This document shows positions 8,734 through 17,634 of a DNA stretch of 64,000 nt, in pieces (position 1 is the stretch's first letter; each line of letters opens with the position of its first letter). Below the pieces are notes generated by a model. That model was given only the letters and a program-made list of their open reading frames with translations, did no database searches and had not been told where the DNA came from. This stretch comes from Comamonas sp. NLF-1-9 (lineage in GTDB: Bacteria; Pseudomonadota; Gammaproteobacteria; Burkholderiales; Burkholderiaceae_C): assembly GCF_019195435.1 (NCBI RefSeq), contig NZ_CP078069.1, positions 310,001 to 374,000 on the forward strand, given 5' to 3'. Made by a program: the position numbers and the translations under genes.

Positions 8734-9689
8734 GCGGGCAGCCACCTGAGCACGGCCTGCACCAGCCGCGCGCTGGCGTCGGGCGCATCGGCGGCGATCA
8801 CCTGGCGCGCCGGCATGGCGCGCAGCCAGGTGAGCTGGCGGCGCGCAAGCTGGCGCGTGGCGGCCGCGCCGCGCTCGGGCAACTCGGCCAGGGGTAAGGC
8901 GCCGTCCAGCGCCTGCCAGCACTGGCGGTAGCCGACGCAGCGCATGCTCGGCAGCTCGGCATGCAGATCGGCGCGCGCGCGCAGGCCGCGCACCTCGTCC
9001 AGCAGGCCTTGCTGCAGCATGGCGTCAAAGCGCAGGCCTATGCGCCGGTGCAGCCAGCTGCGGTCTGCGGGTTCAAGAGAAAAAATGGCGTTTTCGCTGA
9101 TGGGACAAGCGCCATCAGCTATCGTTTGACTAGCAATGAGTGCGGACAGCGGGCGCCCGCTCAGCCGCCAGACCTCGAGCGCACGCTGGATGCGCTGGCT
9201 GTCCGCAGGCGCCAGGCGCGCGGCGGTGTCGGGGTCTACCCGCGCCAGCTCGGCATGCATCGCGGGCCAGCCGATGCGGGCGGCACGCGCATCGAGCTCG
9301 GCGCGCACCGCGGCATTGGCCGGGGGCAGGGCGGCCAAACCCTGCATCAAGGCCTTGAAGTACAGCAGCGTGCCGCCCACCAGCAGGGGCAGCGCGCCGC
9401 GCACCTGGATGGCGCCGATCAACGCAACCGCGTCGCGCACGAAGTCGGCGGCGCTGTAGCTCTGCGCCGGGTCGCGGATGTCCAGCAGATGGTGCGGCGC
9501 CTGGGCGCGCTCAGCGGCCGTGGGCTTGGCCGTACCTATGTCCATGCCGCGATAGACCAGGGCCGAATCGACGCTGATGATCTCCACCGCCAGGCCGCGC
9601 TCGGCGAGCGCGCGCACCAGCGCCAGCGCGGCGGCCGTCTTGCCGCTTGCGGTGGGGCCGCTCAGGGCCAGGGCGGGCAGTGCGGACAT
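8730..9689 (-). CDS. miaA: tRNA dimethylallyltransferase
   Basis: 319 aa. MiaA transfers a dimethylallyl group to A37 of tRNAs that read UNN codons. The P-loop GPTASGKT is at about residues 11-18, followed by [20 protein letters not shown] and HHLLDIRDP, the standard substrate-binding motifs; the C-terminal part has [13 protein letters not shown] start at the ATG at 9689 because it gives the canonical [12 protein letters not shown]-terminus. An unusual stretch ([17 protein letters not shown]), just before the conserved [13 protein letters not shown], coincides exactly with a 49-bp interspersed repeat at 9080-9128. The gene overlaps the downstream ATPase gene by ATGA. Confidence 0.95.
   Translation of the reverse strand: MSALPALALSGPTASGKTAAALALVRALAERGLAVEIISVDSALVYRGMDIGTAKPTAAERAQAPHHLLDIRDPAQSYSAADFVRDAVALIGAIQVRGALPLLVGGTLLYFKALMQGLAALPPANAAVRAELDARAARIGWPAMHAELARVDPDTAARLAPADSQRIQRALEVWRLSGRPLSALIASQTIADGACPISENAIFSLEPADRSWLHRRIGLRFDAMLQQGLLDEVRGLRARADLHAELPSMRCVGYRQCWQALDGALPLAELPERGAAATRQLARRQLTWLRAMPARQVIAADAPDASARLVQAVLRWLPA
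9080..9128 (-). repeat. Interspersed 49-bp repeat, in-frame copy within miaA
   Basis: On the minus strand it contains GATAGCTG, GGCGCTTGT, AGCG and GCCATTTTT in the order and spacing of the intergenic copy at 36181. About 18 of the first 24 positions agree, and the second half agrees less well. It is read through in frame and adds a peptide to MiaA between the central domain and the LEPADR motif. Confidence 0.6.
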
Positions 9690-9729
9690 GGGGCGCTCCA
9701 GGCTCGCAGGCACGCAGCGGGGGCTGCGG

Positions 9730-10167
9730 CTAGAGCGCGGCCCTGAGCTGCCCGGCGTAATCCGCAAGGACGTCGGCCGGCGGGTCCTTGCGCGGCCAGG
9801 TGTAGGCAATGCCGTCGTCCGCATGGCGCGGCACCACGTGCATGTGAAAGTGCCCCACGGTCTGGCCGGCCACCGCGCCATTGGCCTGCAGCAGCATCAA
9901 CCCCTCGGGCGCGAAGGCGGCGCGCACCGCTGCGGCGATGCGGTGCACGGTGTGCATCACGGCGGCGGCCTGCTCGGGCGTGGTGTCCCAGAGCGTGGCG
10001 GCGTGCTGGCGCGTGGCCACCAGCACGTGCCCGGGGTTGATTTGCCCCAGGTCCATGAAGGCGATGCTGTGCTCGTCCTCATACACCTTGGCGCTGGGGA
10101 TTTCGCCCGCGATCAGACGGCAGAAGATGCAGCTGCCGGGGGCAGAGGTATCGACGAAATGGGGCAT
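9730..10167 (-). CDS. HIT (histidine triad) family protein
   Basis: 145 aa. The active-site triad is intact as [10 protein letters not shown] near residue 105, and the N-terminal [20 protein letters not shown] is characteristic of the Hint/HIT branch, which hydrolyses nucleoside phosphoramidates or aminoacyl-adenylates. Physiological substrate is unknown. The ATG at 10167 gives the normal family length. It is 40 bp upstream of miaA on the same strand and may be co-transcribed. It differs from compact E. coli HinT in a longer C-terminal tail ([19 protein letters not shown]). Confidence 0.92.
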   Translation of the reverse strand: MPHFVDTSAPGSCIFCRLIAGEIPSAKVYEDEHSIAFMDLGQINPGHVLVATRQHAATLWDTTPEQAAAVMHTVHRIAAAVRAAFAPEGLMLLQANGAVAGQTVGHFHMHVVPRHADDGIAYTWPRKDPPADVLADYAGQLRAAL

Positions 10168-10523
10168 GGCGGTTTCGGTGCGACAAAAACGCGGCCATTG
10201 TCTCCCGAGTGCGCCGACCGCGCGGGGCTACCGATGGCAGCCCGCGAACATCAGGGTTTTCCTTGGCGGGTTTCAGGGTTGCACCCGAGCCGATGGGCCG
10301 GCGCCCATGCCTATAGTTCAGGCGCAAGCTTTGAATGGTTCTTTGCGCGCCCGCCGCCGCAAGCGCTGTGCAGACCCTGCCGGCTGCGGCAGCAAGCGCG
10401 TGCGCAAACAGCCATTTCGGGCGTCGCCCTGGCCGTCGGCGTGGTGCCGGCGGCAACCGCTTTCTTCATGTTCGTGCTTCTTGTCCTCATGCCTGCAGCA
10501 GCCCCTCGCGCATCGGAGTCGCG
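10168..10523. other. Intergenic region between HIT gene and diguanylate cyclase
   Basis: 356 bp between divergent starts, expected to hold both promoters. I found no convincing -35/-10 pair. A GCCGATGG at 10289 resembles a FliA -10 element but has no properly spaced -35. Reading frames that extend across the region are upstream extensions or antisense shadows of the neighbouring genes. Confidence 0.4.
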
Positions 10524-12611
10524 ATGACGCCTCCCGCGTCCGAGCCGGCGGCGCCCGACGAGTCCGCGCCCCTGCACGTCTGGGGCCCGGGCCCCCTGGT
10601 GCGCTCGCTCGCGGTGCTGCTGGTGGCCGTGGCGGTGGTTGCGGGCGGGCTTTCCGCCTGGCTGGTCTCGCGCAGCAGCGAGCCGCAGGCGCTGCAGCGC
10701 ATCCTCGACCAGGATGGCGGCGAGGTGGAAATGCTCGCGCGCATGCTCTCGAGCAAGATGGAGCTCAATTTCAAGATGCTCGCGGCGCTCGCCGACGGTC
10801 TCACGCCGCAGGTGCTGGGCTCCACGGCGCGGCTGCGCGCCTGGTTGCTGCAGGCACGCCCGGGCGGGCGCCTGTTTGAATCGGTGGCGGTGCTGCGCGC
10901 GCCCGAGGCCGATGGTCTGCAGATGCAAGGCGCCAACGTGAGCGCGATCGAGCAGCTCGAAGACGCCGAGCAGGCGCTGGCGCGGCGCGCCTGGCAAGAG
11001 GGCAAGCCGCTGGTCTCTGGCGTGCTCGGCGGGCGTACCGCACAGGCTCGCCTGGTGCTGGCCTTGCCGGTGCTGGGCGAAGATGGCCACACCCAGGCGC
11101 TGGTCACCGGCAGCCTGCGCCTGCAGTCGCAAAACCTCTTGCCGCCCTCGCTTGCGCTGCCCGAGCGCGAGAACACGCGCTACCTGGTGTTCACGCACGA
11201 GGGGGTGATCGTCTCGCACCCCGATCCGGCGCGCGTGCTCGGCCTGGTGCGCGACGAGCCCGAACTGGCCACGCTGTTTTCCGGCAAGGACAGCGCGGCG
11301 GCGCTGGCGCAGCCCGGCCGCGTGGTGCTGGGCGACGGCACCGTGGTGGGCTGGGCGGTGGTGGGCCTGCCGGGCTGGACGGTGACGCGCGTGAACCATG
11401 CGCCCTCGCTGCTCAAGCCGCTGATGGCCGCCGAGCAGCGCCTGTGGTGGCTGGTGGCAGCCGGCGTTGCGCTGGTGGCCGTGGCGGCGCTGCTGGTGCT
11501 GTGGTGGCTGATGCGCCCGCTCACGCTCTTGCGCCAGCGCGCCCGCGCGGTGCTCGCGGGCGAGCATCCGGCCAGCGTCCCCTGGGAGCGGCAGAACGCT
11601 GCGCGCGCGCGCGGCGAGGTGCAGGACGTGGTGCGGGTGTTCGCCCGCCTGGTGCAGCTGCGCCGCCAGCAGCAACGCAGCGCGCTGGCGCTGGCGCGCC
11701 AGCTCGAGGCGGTGCTCGAGCACGTGCCCCTGGGCATCGTGCTCACCCACGCCCAGCGCATCGAATTGGCAAGCGGCCAGGCCTGCCGCCTGCTGGGCAG
11801 CACGCCCGGGCAACTGGTGGGGCGCGATCTGTTGCAGCTCGTCGCCGATGCCCCGGCCGGGCAAAGCGTGGCCGAGCGGGTGCGCGCCGACTTCGCCGCG
11901 CACGGGCGCTTTCACGGCGAACTGGCCCTCACGCGGCGCGATGGCAGCACCTTCTGGGCCCAGGTGCAGGGCGAGCCGGTGCACCTGGGCGACCTGAGCG
12001 CCGGGGTGATCTGGCTGCTGGAAGACGGCTCGGCCGAGCGCGAAGCGCGCCTGCAGCACGACTGGGCGCGCTGGCACGACCCGCTGACCTTCCTGCCCAA
12101 CCAGGCGGCGCTGGTGCGCAAGCTGCCGCTGCTGCTGTCCGACCAGGTGGCCCACGGCGCGGCGCCGGCGGGCGCGCCCGCGCCCGAGGTGGTGGGCGCG
12201 CTGCTGCACGCCGACCTGGACCACTTCACGCTGATCAACGAACTGGCCGGGCACGACGCCGGCGACGACGTGCTGCGCTACCTGGCGCGCATGCTGCAGT
12301 CGCTGGTGCGCCAGATGGGCTGGGTGGCGCGCCTGGGGGGCGACGAGTTCGCGGTGGTGCTGCCCGGCGCCGACCTGGAGCGCGCCAGCGCGCTCGCCGA
12401 GAAGCTGCGCGCCGCGGTCGCGCAGTGGGAGCCCACTTACCACGGGCGCAGCTTTTCGCTCAGCCTGAGCATGGGTCTGGTGCTGTTGCGCCCGGGCGAC
12501 GCGGTGACCGACGTTCTGGCCAGCGCCGACATGGCTTGCTACGGCGCCAAACGCCAGGGACGCAACCGCGTGCAACTGGCGCAGTCGGGAGCAGCGGCCA
12601 ACGCCGCGTGA
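10524..12611 (+). CDS. Membrane-bound diguanylate cyclase (Cache-like sensor, HAMP, PAS, GGDEF)
   Basis: 695 aa. A transmembrane helix at about 28-48 (SLAVLLVAVAVVAGGLSAWL) and another near 310-335 bracket a periplasmic sensor region of roughly 260 residues with a Cache-like pattern. A HAMP linker (WWLMRPLTLLRQRARAVLAG), a PAS-like domain (LEAVLEHVPLGIVLTHAQRI) and a C-terminal GGDEF domain follow. The catalytic motif is exactly GGDEF (residues 605-609), so it should make c-di-GMP. The inhibitory site is altered: the RxxD position reads RQMG. Start at ATG 10524; the ligand is unknown. It stands alone, 185 bp before the nucleoside ABC operon. Confidence 0.9.
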   Translation: MTPPASEPAAPDESAPLHVWGPGPLVRSLAVLLVAVAVVAGGLSAWLVSRSSEPQALQRILDQDGGEVEMLARMLSSKMELNFKMLAALADGLTPQVLGSTARLRAWLLQARPGGRLFESVAVLRAPEADGLQMQGANVSAIEQLEDAEQALARRAWQEGKPLVSGVLGGRTAQARLVLALPVLGEDGHTQALVTGSLRLQSQNLLPPSLALPERENTRYLVFTHEGVIVSHPDPARVLGLVRDEPELATLFSGKDSAAALAQPGRVVLGDGTVVGWAVVGLPGWTVTRVNHAPSLLKPLMAAEQRLWWLVAAGVALVAVAALLVLWWLMRPLTLLRQRARAVLAGEHPASVPWERQNAARARGEVQDVVRVFARLVQLRRQQQRSALALARQLEAVLEHVPLGIVLTHAQRIELASGQACRLLGSTPGQLVGRDLLQLVADAPAGQSVAERVRADFAAHGRFHGELALTRRDGSTFWAQVQGEPVHLGDLSAGVIWLLEDGSAEREARLQHDWARWHDPLTFLPNQAALVRKLPLLLSDQVAHGAAPAGAPAPEVVGALLHADLDHFTLINELAGHDAGDDVLRYLARMLQSLVRQMGWVARLGGDEFAVVLPGADLERASALAEKLRAAVAQWEPTYHGRSFSLSLSMGLVLLRPGDAVTDVLASADMACYGAKRQGRNRVQLAQSGAAANAA

Positions 12612-12649
12612 GCACGCCAGCCCATGGAAACCCGGATACCCGGCCATCG

Positions 12650-12670
12650 TGTATGCAATTATGGTGTACA
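12650..12670. promoter_or_regulatory. Imperfect inverted repeat upstream of nucleoside ABC operon (candidate operator)
   Basis: TGTATGC (12650-12656) and GTGTACA (12664-12670) form an imperfect inverted repeat with TGTA/TACA ends, 127 bp before the ATPase gene. TGTA...TACA half-sites are common in GntR-family operators, and purine-uptake genes are often controlled by such regulators. This is only a pattern match. Confidence 0.3.
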
Positions 12671-12796
12671 TCTATCGCATGCACTTTGCTGGCATGATGG
12701 CGCCAGCGCCCCTGCAGTGACCGAAAATGACACGCTCCGGCCCCGGCCCCGCAGCTGCGGACAGGCGGCCCATTCCTAGAAGAGAGGCTTTATCGC

Positions 12797-14374
12797 ATGG
12801 CGCCCTTGCATGTCCCTGTCGTTCCCGAAGCCGCCGTGGCGCGGCTGGAGCTCAGCGGGATCACCAAGCGCTACCCTGGCGTGGTCGCCAACGACGGCGT
12901 GTCGCTGAAGGTGCAGCCCGGAGAGATCCACGCGGTGCTCGGTGAAAACGGTGCCGGCAAGAGCACCTTGATGAAGATCATCTACGGCGCCGTCAAGCCC
13001 GACGCGGGCGACATGCACGTCGATGGGCGTCTGGCGCTGGTGCGCAACCCCCAGGCCGCGCGCCAACTCGGCATCGCGATGGTGTTTCAGCACTTCAGCC
13101 TGTTCGAGACGCTTTCCGTGGCCGAGAACGTCTGGCTCGGGCTGGACAAGACGCTCTCGCTGGCCGAAGTCTCGCGGCGCATCGCCGCCACTGCCGCAAC
13201 CTACGGCCTGGAGGTGGACCCCGAGCGCCCGGTGCACACCCTGGCCGTGGGCGAGATGCAGCGCGTGGAGATCATCCGCGCGCTGCTCGCGGGCCCGCGC
13301 CTCTTGATCCTGGACGAGCCTACTTCGGTGCTCACGCCGCAGGCGGTGGAAAAGCTGTTTGTCACGCTCAGGCGCCTGTCCGACGAAGGCTGCTCCATCC
13401 TCTACATCAGCCACAAGCTGCACGAGATCCGCGCGCTGTGCAGCGCCTGCACGGTGATGCGCGCGGGCAAGGTCACGGGCGTGTGCGATCCGCGTGAGGA
13501 AACCAACGCCTCGCTCTCGCGCCTGATGATCGGCGCCGAGCCGCCGCCGCTCACCCACGTGCCGCGCGAGCCGGGCGCGCCGGTGCTGGCGGTGAGCGCG
13601 CTCAGCCTTACGCGCGAATCGCCCTTCGGTGTCGATCTGGAAAACATCTCGCTCACGGTGCGCGCGGGTGAGGTACTGGGCATTGCCGGGGTCTCGGGCA
13701 ATGGCCAGCGTGAACTGCTGTTTTCGCTCTCCGGCGAAGACAGGCGTGCGCCTGCAGCTTCCATTTCAATAGCGGGCAAGGCGGCGGGGCGGATGAGCCC
13801 CTCGGCGCGGCGCGCGCTGGGCCTGCACTTCGTGCCCGAAGAGCGCCTGGGCCGGGGCGCGGTGCCCGAGATGAGCCTGGCGCACAACCTGCTGCTCACG
13901 CGCAAGGAGGCCGTCGGCCGCCTGGGCTGGCTGCGCATGCGCGCGCTGCGCCGCCAGGCGGCGGACATCATCGGGCGCTTTCGGGTCAAGGCCGCGGGCA
14001 CGCACGCGGCGGCCCGGTCGCTGTCGGGCGGCAACCTGCAAAAGTACATCATGGGGCGCGAGATCGACGCGCGCCCCAGACTGCTCATCGTCTCGCAACC
14101 GACCTGGGGCGTGGACGTGGGCGCCTCGGCGCAGATTCGCGGAGAAATCCTGGCGCTGCGCGACGCCGGCTGCGCGGTGCTGGTGGTGAGCGAGGAGCTC
14201 GATGAGCTGTTTGAAATCTGCGACCGCCTGCACGTCATCGCCAAGGGCCAGCTCTCGCCGAGCCTGGCGCGCAAGGACGCCAGCGTCGAGCAGATCGGGC
14301 TGTGGATGAGCGGGCTGTGGCCGGGGTCCGAAGGCGCGCTGGCGCAGCAGGAGGTGGCCCATGCTGCGGCTTGA
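12797..14374 (+). CDS. Nucleoside-type ABC transporter ATP-binding protein (two fused ATPase domains, NupO-like)
   Basis: 525 aa with two nucleotide-binding domains in tandem, as in RbsA/NupO proteins. The first has Walker A GENGAGKS, signature AVGEMQRVEIIRAL and Walker B LLILDEPTSVL. The second has the usual degenerate P-loop GVSGNGQRE and signature LSGGNLQKYIMGREI. With the two permeases and the BMP lipoprotein downstream it forms a complete importer for purine nucleosides or similar compounds. Its last 14 bp overlap the first permease gene. Positions 13741-13773 resemble half of the window's interspersed repeat and encode PAASISIAGK. Confidence 0.93.
   Translation: MAPLHVPVVPEAAVARLELSGITKRYPGVVANDGVSLKVQPGEIHAVLGENGAGKSTLMKIIYGAVKPDAGDMHVDGRLALVRNPQAARQLGIAMVFQHFSLFETLSVAENVWLGLDKTLSLAEVSRRIAATAATYGLEVDPERPVHTLAVGEMQRVEIIRALLAGPRLLILDEPTSVLTPQAVEKLFVTLRRLSDEGCSILYISHKLHEIRALCSACTVMRAGKVTGVCDPREETNASLSRLMIGAEPPPLTHVPREPGAPVLAVSALSLTRESPFGVDLENISLTVRAGEVLGIAGVSGNGQRELLFSLSGEDRRAPAASISIAGKAAGRMSPSARRALGLHFVPEERLGRGAVPEMSLAHNLLLTRKEAVGRLGWLRMRALRRQAADIIGRFRVKAAGTHAAARSLSGGNLQKYIMGREIDARPRLLIVSQPTWGVDVGASAQIRGEILALRDAGCAVLVVSEELDELFEICDRLHVIAKGQLSPSLARKDASVEQIGLWMSGLWPGSEGALAQQEVAHAAA
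13741..13773 (-). repeat. Partial interspersed-repeat copy inside the nucleoside ABC ATPase gene
   Basis: On the minus strand it reads CTATTGAAATGGAAGCTGC then AGGCGC, matching the first half of the repeat family (AAATTGATAGCTGC, GCGC) with one missing base. It begins with a small perfect hairpin, CAGGCG-TG-CGCCTG. The second half is absent or too diverged, so this is the weakest listed copy. Confidence 0.3.
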
Positions 14375-15434
14375 ACTGCGCCCCACGCCGTCGCGCACCT
14401 GGGCCTGGGCCTCGCCGCTGCTGGCGCTGGCCATCACGGTGCTGCTCGGCGTGCTGCTGTTTACCCTGCTGGGCAAGGACCCGGTCAAGGGCTTGATGGT
14501 GTTCTTCTGGGAGCCGATCAAGTCGCGCTACGCGCTCGGCGAGCTGGGCGTGAAGGCTACGCCGCTCCTGCTGATCGCGCTGGGCCTGGCGGTGTGTTTT
14601 CGCTCCAACATCTGGAACATCGGCGCCGAGGGGCAGTACGTGATCGGCGCCATCTTCGCCGGGGGCGTGGCGTTGCTTGCCGGCAAGGAGACGGGGCGCT
14701 GGATCGTCGTGGCGGTGCTCCTGGCCGGCGTGGTGGGCGGCATGCTCTGGGCGGGCATCGTGGCGCTGCTGCGTGACCGCTTCAATGCGGGCGAGATCCT
14801 GGTCAGTCTGATGCTGGTCTATGTGGCCATCCAGGTGCTCAACTACATGGTGTTCGGCCCTTGGAAGGACCCCATGGGCTACAACTTTCCGCAGACGCGC
14901 ACCTTCGAGGCGGTGGCGCGCATCCCCAAGCTCATGACGGGCTCGCGCGTGAACATCGGCGCATTGATCGCGCTGGCGGGCGCGGCGCTGCTGTGGCTGT
15001 ATCTGTTTCGCACCCGGGCAGGCTACGCGCTGCAGGTTGGCGGCGTGGCGCCGGCGGCGGCCCGCTATGCCGGGTTTTCCTCGCGCGCGGCGCTGTGGAC
15101 GGCGCTGCTGCTTTCGGGCGCCACGGCAGGCCTGGCGGGCGCGCTGGAGGTGGCCGGCCCGGTCGGCCAGCTCACGCCCTATATCCCGGTGGGCTACGGC
15201 TTTGCCGCCATCATCGTCGCCTTTGTCGGACGGCTGCATCCGCTGGGCATGGTGCTGGCGGCGATATTGATGAGCATGTTCTACATCGGCGGCGAACTCG
15301 CGCAGTCGCGCCTGGGCCTGCCCAAGTCGCTCACCGACGTGTTTCAGGGGCTGCTGCTGTTTTCGCTCATGGCTTGCGATACCCTGGTCAACTACCGCGT
15401 GCGCCGCGCCAGCGGCCTGAAGGGGGTGCGGTGA
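14361..15434 (+). CDS. Nucleoside-type ABC transporter permease (NupP-like)
   Basis: 357 aa multi-pass inner-membrane protein of the BPD_transp_2 family. The conserved segment FRSNIWNIGAEGQYVIGAI lies near residue 76, and GDGEIL-like FNAGEILVSLMLVYVAIQVL follows; the LHPLGMVLAAILMSMFYIGG region is also typical. It overlaps the ATPase gene by 14 bp and its stop overlaps the start of the next permease (TGATG). It is one half of the hetero-dimeric channel of a BMP-type nucleoside importer. Confidence 0.92.
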   Translation: MLRLELRPTPSRTWAWASPLLALAITVLLGVLLFTLLGKDPVKGLMVFFWEPIKSRYALGELGVKATPLLLIALGLAVCFRSNIWNIGAEGQYVIGAIFAGGVALLAGKETGRWIVVAVLLAGVVGGMLWAGIVALLRDRFNAGEILVSLMLVYVAIQVLNYMVFGPWKDPMGYNFPQTRTFEAVARIPKLMTGSRVNIGALIALAGAALLWLYLFRTRAGYALQVGGVAPAAARYAGFSSRAALWTALLLSGATAGLAGALEVAGPVGQLTPYIPVGYGFAAIIVAFVGRLHPLGMVLAAILMSMFYIGGELAQSRLGLPKSLTDVFQGLLLFSLMACDTLVNYRVRRASGLKGVR

Positions 15435-16354
15435 TGGACGCCTATCCTCTGCTCTTTGCCTCTACCCTCGCCGCGGGCACGGTGCTGGCGCTGGCGGCGC
15501 TGGGCCTGCTCATCAACGAAAAATCCGGCGTGGTGAACCTGGGCGCCGAAGGCATGATGCTGTGCGCCGCCATTGCCGGCTTCGCTACCGTGGTGCATAC
15601 CGGCAGCGACACGCTGGGCTTTGTGGCCGGCATGGCGGCAGGCGCGCTGCTGGCCGCGGCCTTCGGCTGGCTGGTGATCTGGCTCAACGCCAACCAGTAC
15701 GCCACGGGCCTGGCGCTGACACTGTTCGGCGCGGGCTTCTCCGCCTTTGTCGGCATCAACTACGTGCAGGCGCAGATGCCGCCGCGCCCGCGCTTCAACT
15801 GGCTGGGCCTGGGCGATCTGCCCATCATCGGGCCGGCGCTGCTGCGCCAGCACCCGCTGGTGTACTTCGGCATTGCGCTCACCGTCTTTCTGATCTGGAT
15901 GCTCTACCGCACCCGCGTCGGCCTGGTGCTGCGCGCGGTGGGCGAATCGCCCGAATCGGCGCATGCGCTGGGCTATCCGGTGCGCCGCATCCGCATGACG
16001 GCGGTGATCGCGGGTGGCGCGCTGTGCGGCCTGGCGGGGGCGTTTTTGTCCATCATCTACACCCCGTTGTGGGTCGAGGGCATGGTCGCGGGCAAGGGCT
16101 GGATTGCGCTGGCGCTGACTACCTTCGGCACCTGGCGTCCGGCCCGGGTACTGCTGGGCGCCTACCTGTTCGGCGGCGTGACCATGCTGCAGTTCTACCT
16201 GCAGAGCCAGGGCTCGCCCATCCCCAGCCAGCTGCTCACGGCGCTGCCTTATCTGGCCACGGTGGTCGTGCTCGCGCTGATTTCACGCAATCCGACCTGG
16301 ATTCGTGTCAACATGCCGGCCTCGCTGGGCAAGCCGTTTCATCCCGGGTCTTGA
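15434..16354 (+). CDS. Nucleoside-type ABC transporter permease (NupQ-like)
   Basis: 306 aa, second channel subunit. LINEKSGVVNLGAEGMMLCA near residue 25 is the shorter-permease version of the conserved NLGxEG motif. Later segments (KGWIALALTTFGTWRPARVL) match the family's C-terminal region. Translation is coupled to the upstream permease through TGATG. It ends 41 bp before the binding-protein gene. Confidence 0.92.
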   Translation: MDAYPLLFASTLAAGTVLALAALGLLINEKSGVVNLGAEGMMLCAAIAGFATVVHTGSDTLGFVAGMAAGALLAAAFGWLVIWLNANQYATGLALTLFGAGFSAFVGINYVQAQMPPRPRFNWLGLGDLPIIGPALLRQHPLVYFGIALTVFLIWMLYRTRVGLVLRAVGESPESAHALGYPVRRIRMTAVIAGGALCGLAGAFLSIIYTPLWVEGMVAGKGWIALALTTFGTWRPARVLLGAYLFGGVTMLQFYLQSQGSPIPSQLLTALPYLATVVVLALISRNPTWIRVNMPASLGKPFHPGS

Positions 16355-16395
16355 GTTTTCCAGTGGTTGCTTTTCATTTTCAGGAGGACAGTCTG

Positions 16396-17571
16396 ATGAT
16401 CGACATGAACAAACGCACGGCCCTGCGCCTGGCCATGGTGTCTGCCGCTGCGCTCACCATGGTCGCCTGCGGGCAGAAGGACGAGCCCGCGCCGGCACCT
16501 GCCGCCGCGCCCGCCGAAGCCCCAGCGGCGGCCGCGCCTGCGCCAGCCCCCGCCGAGCCGCTCAAGGCCGCGTGGATCTACGTCGGGCCGGTGGGCGACG
16601 GCGGCTGGAGCTTTGCGCACGACAACGCGCGCAAGGCGGTCGAGAAGGACTTCCCCGGCAAGCTCGTTACCAGCTTCGTCGAGAACGTGCCCGAGGGCGC
16701 CGACACCGAACGCGTGGCGCGCGACCTCGTGGCCCAGGGCAATAAGCTGATCTTCGGCACCAGCTTCGGCTTCATGGAGCCCATGGCCAAGGTCGCCGAA
16801 GACAACCCGGACGTGAAGTTCGAGCACGCCACCGGCTACAAGAGCTCGGCCAACATGCGCACCTACGACAGCCGTACCTACGAGGGCGCTTTCCTCGCCG
16901 GCGTGGTGGCGGGCGCCATGACCAAGGCCAATGTGCTGGGCGTGGTCGGCACCGTGCCGATTCCTGAAGTGGTGCGCAACATCAACAGCTTCACGCTGGG
17001 CGCGCAGGTGAGCAACCCCAACATCAAGACCATGGTGGTCTGGATCAACGAGTGGCACAACCCGCCCAAGGAAACCGAAGCCGCCACCTCGCTGATCAAC
17101 GGCGGCGCCGACGTGCTGTTCCAGAACACCGACTCGCCCGCCGTGCTCAAGACGGCCGAGTCCATGGGCAAGCGCGCCTTCGGCTGGGATTCGGACATGA
17201 CCGCCTACGGCCCCAAGGCGCACCTGGCTTCGGCCATCATCAACTGGGAGCCCTACTACAAGAAGGCCGTGGGCGAGGCCCTGGACGGTACCTGGAAGAC
17301 CGGCCCCAACCAGTGGTGGGGCGTGAAGGAGGGCGCGATCGACCTGGTCTCGATCGCCGACGACGTGCCCGCCGAAGCCAAGGCCAAGGTGGATGAGCTC
17401 AAGGCCGGCCTGAAGGACGGCAGCTACCACATCTGGAAGGGCCCGCTGGCCGACAACACCGGCAAGGAAGTGCTGGCCGAAGGCAAGGTCGCCGACGACG
17501 ACTTCCTGCGCGCCATCAACTACTTCGTCAAGGGCGTGGAAGGCAAGGTGCCGGGCACCGACGGCAAGTAA
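16396..17571 (+). CDS. BMP-family ABC transporter substrate-binding lipoprotein
   Basis: 391 aa. The N-terminus has a hydrophobic signal ending in MVACG, a lipobox-like site with Cys at about residue 25, then a long Ala/Pro linker (residues 30-55). The mature domain begins KAAWIYVGPVGDGGWSFAH and has the BMP/PnrA pattern GTSFGFMEPMAKVAEDNPDV and AGAMTKANVLGVVG. Family members bind purine nucleosides; a conserved WDSDM (GWDSDMTAYG) is present. CAGGAGGA 7 nt before the ATG is the strongest ribosome-binding site of the operon, fitting high production of the receptor. A terminator follows. Confidence 0.95.
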   Translation: MIDMNKRTALRLAMVSAAALTMVACGQKDEPAPAPAAAPAEAPAAAAPAPAPAEPLKAAWIYVGPVGDGGWSFAHDNARKAVEKDFPGKLVTSFVENVPEGADTERVARDLVAQGNKLIFGTSFGFMEPMAKVAEDNPDVKFEHATGYKSSANMRTYDSRTYEGAFLAGVVAGAMTKANVLGVVGTVPIPEVVRNINSFTLGAQVSNPNIKTMVVWINEWHNPPKETEAATSLINGGADVLFQNTDSPAVLKTAESMGKRAFGWDSDMTAYGPKAHLASAIINWEPYYKKAVGEALDGTWKTGPNQWWGVKEGAIDLVSIADDVPAEAKAKVDELKAGLKDGSYHIWKGPLADNTGKEVLAEGKVADDDFLRAINYFVKGVEGKVPGTDGK

Positions 17572-17591
17572 GCCGCGCCTGCGCCGCAATC

Positions 17592-17618
17592 GGGGCCGCC
17601 GCGTGCGGCCCTTTTTTG
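17592..17618 (+). terminator. Rho-independent terminator of nucleoside ABC operon
   Basis: GGGCCGC (17593-17599) and GCGGCCC (17605-17611) form a 7-bp GC stem with a CGCGT loop, followed by six T residues. It lies 21 bp after the BMP gene and before the convergent MFS gene. Confidence 0.85.
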
Positions 17619-17634
17619 TCCGCGCCCGGGGCCC

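Noticed and set aside
10289-10296. GCCGATGG as a FliA (sigma-28) -10 element
   Set aside because: No TAAAGTTT-like -35 at the required distance of about 11 bp.
14235-15239. Minus-strand open frame (334 codons) opposite the nucleoside permease
   Set aside because: Low-complexity Arg/Gln/His sequence, antisense shadow of the permease gene.
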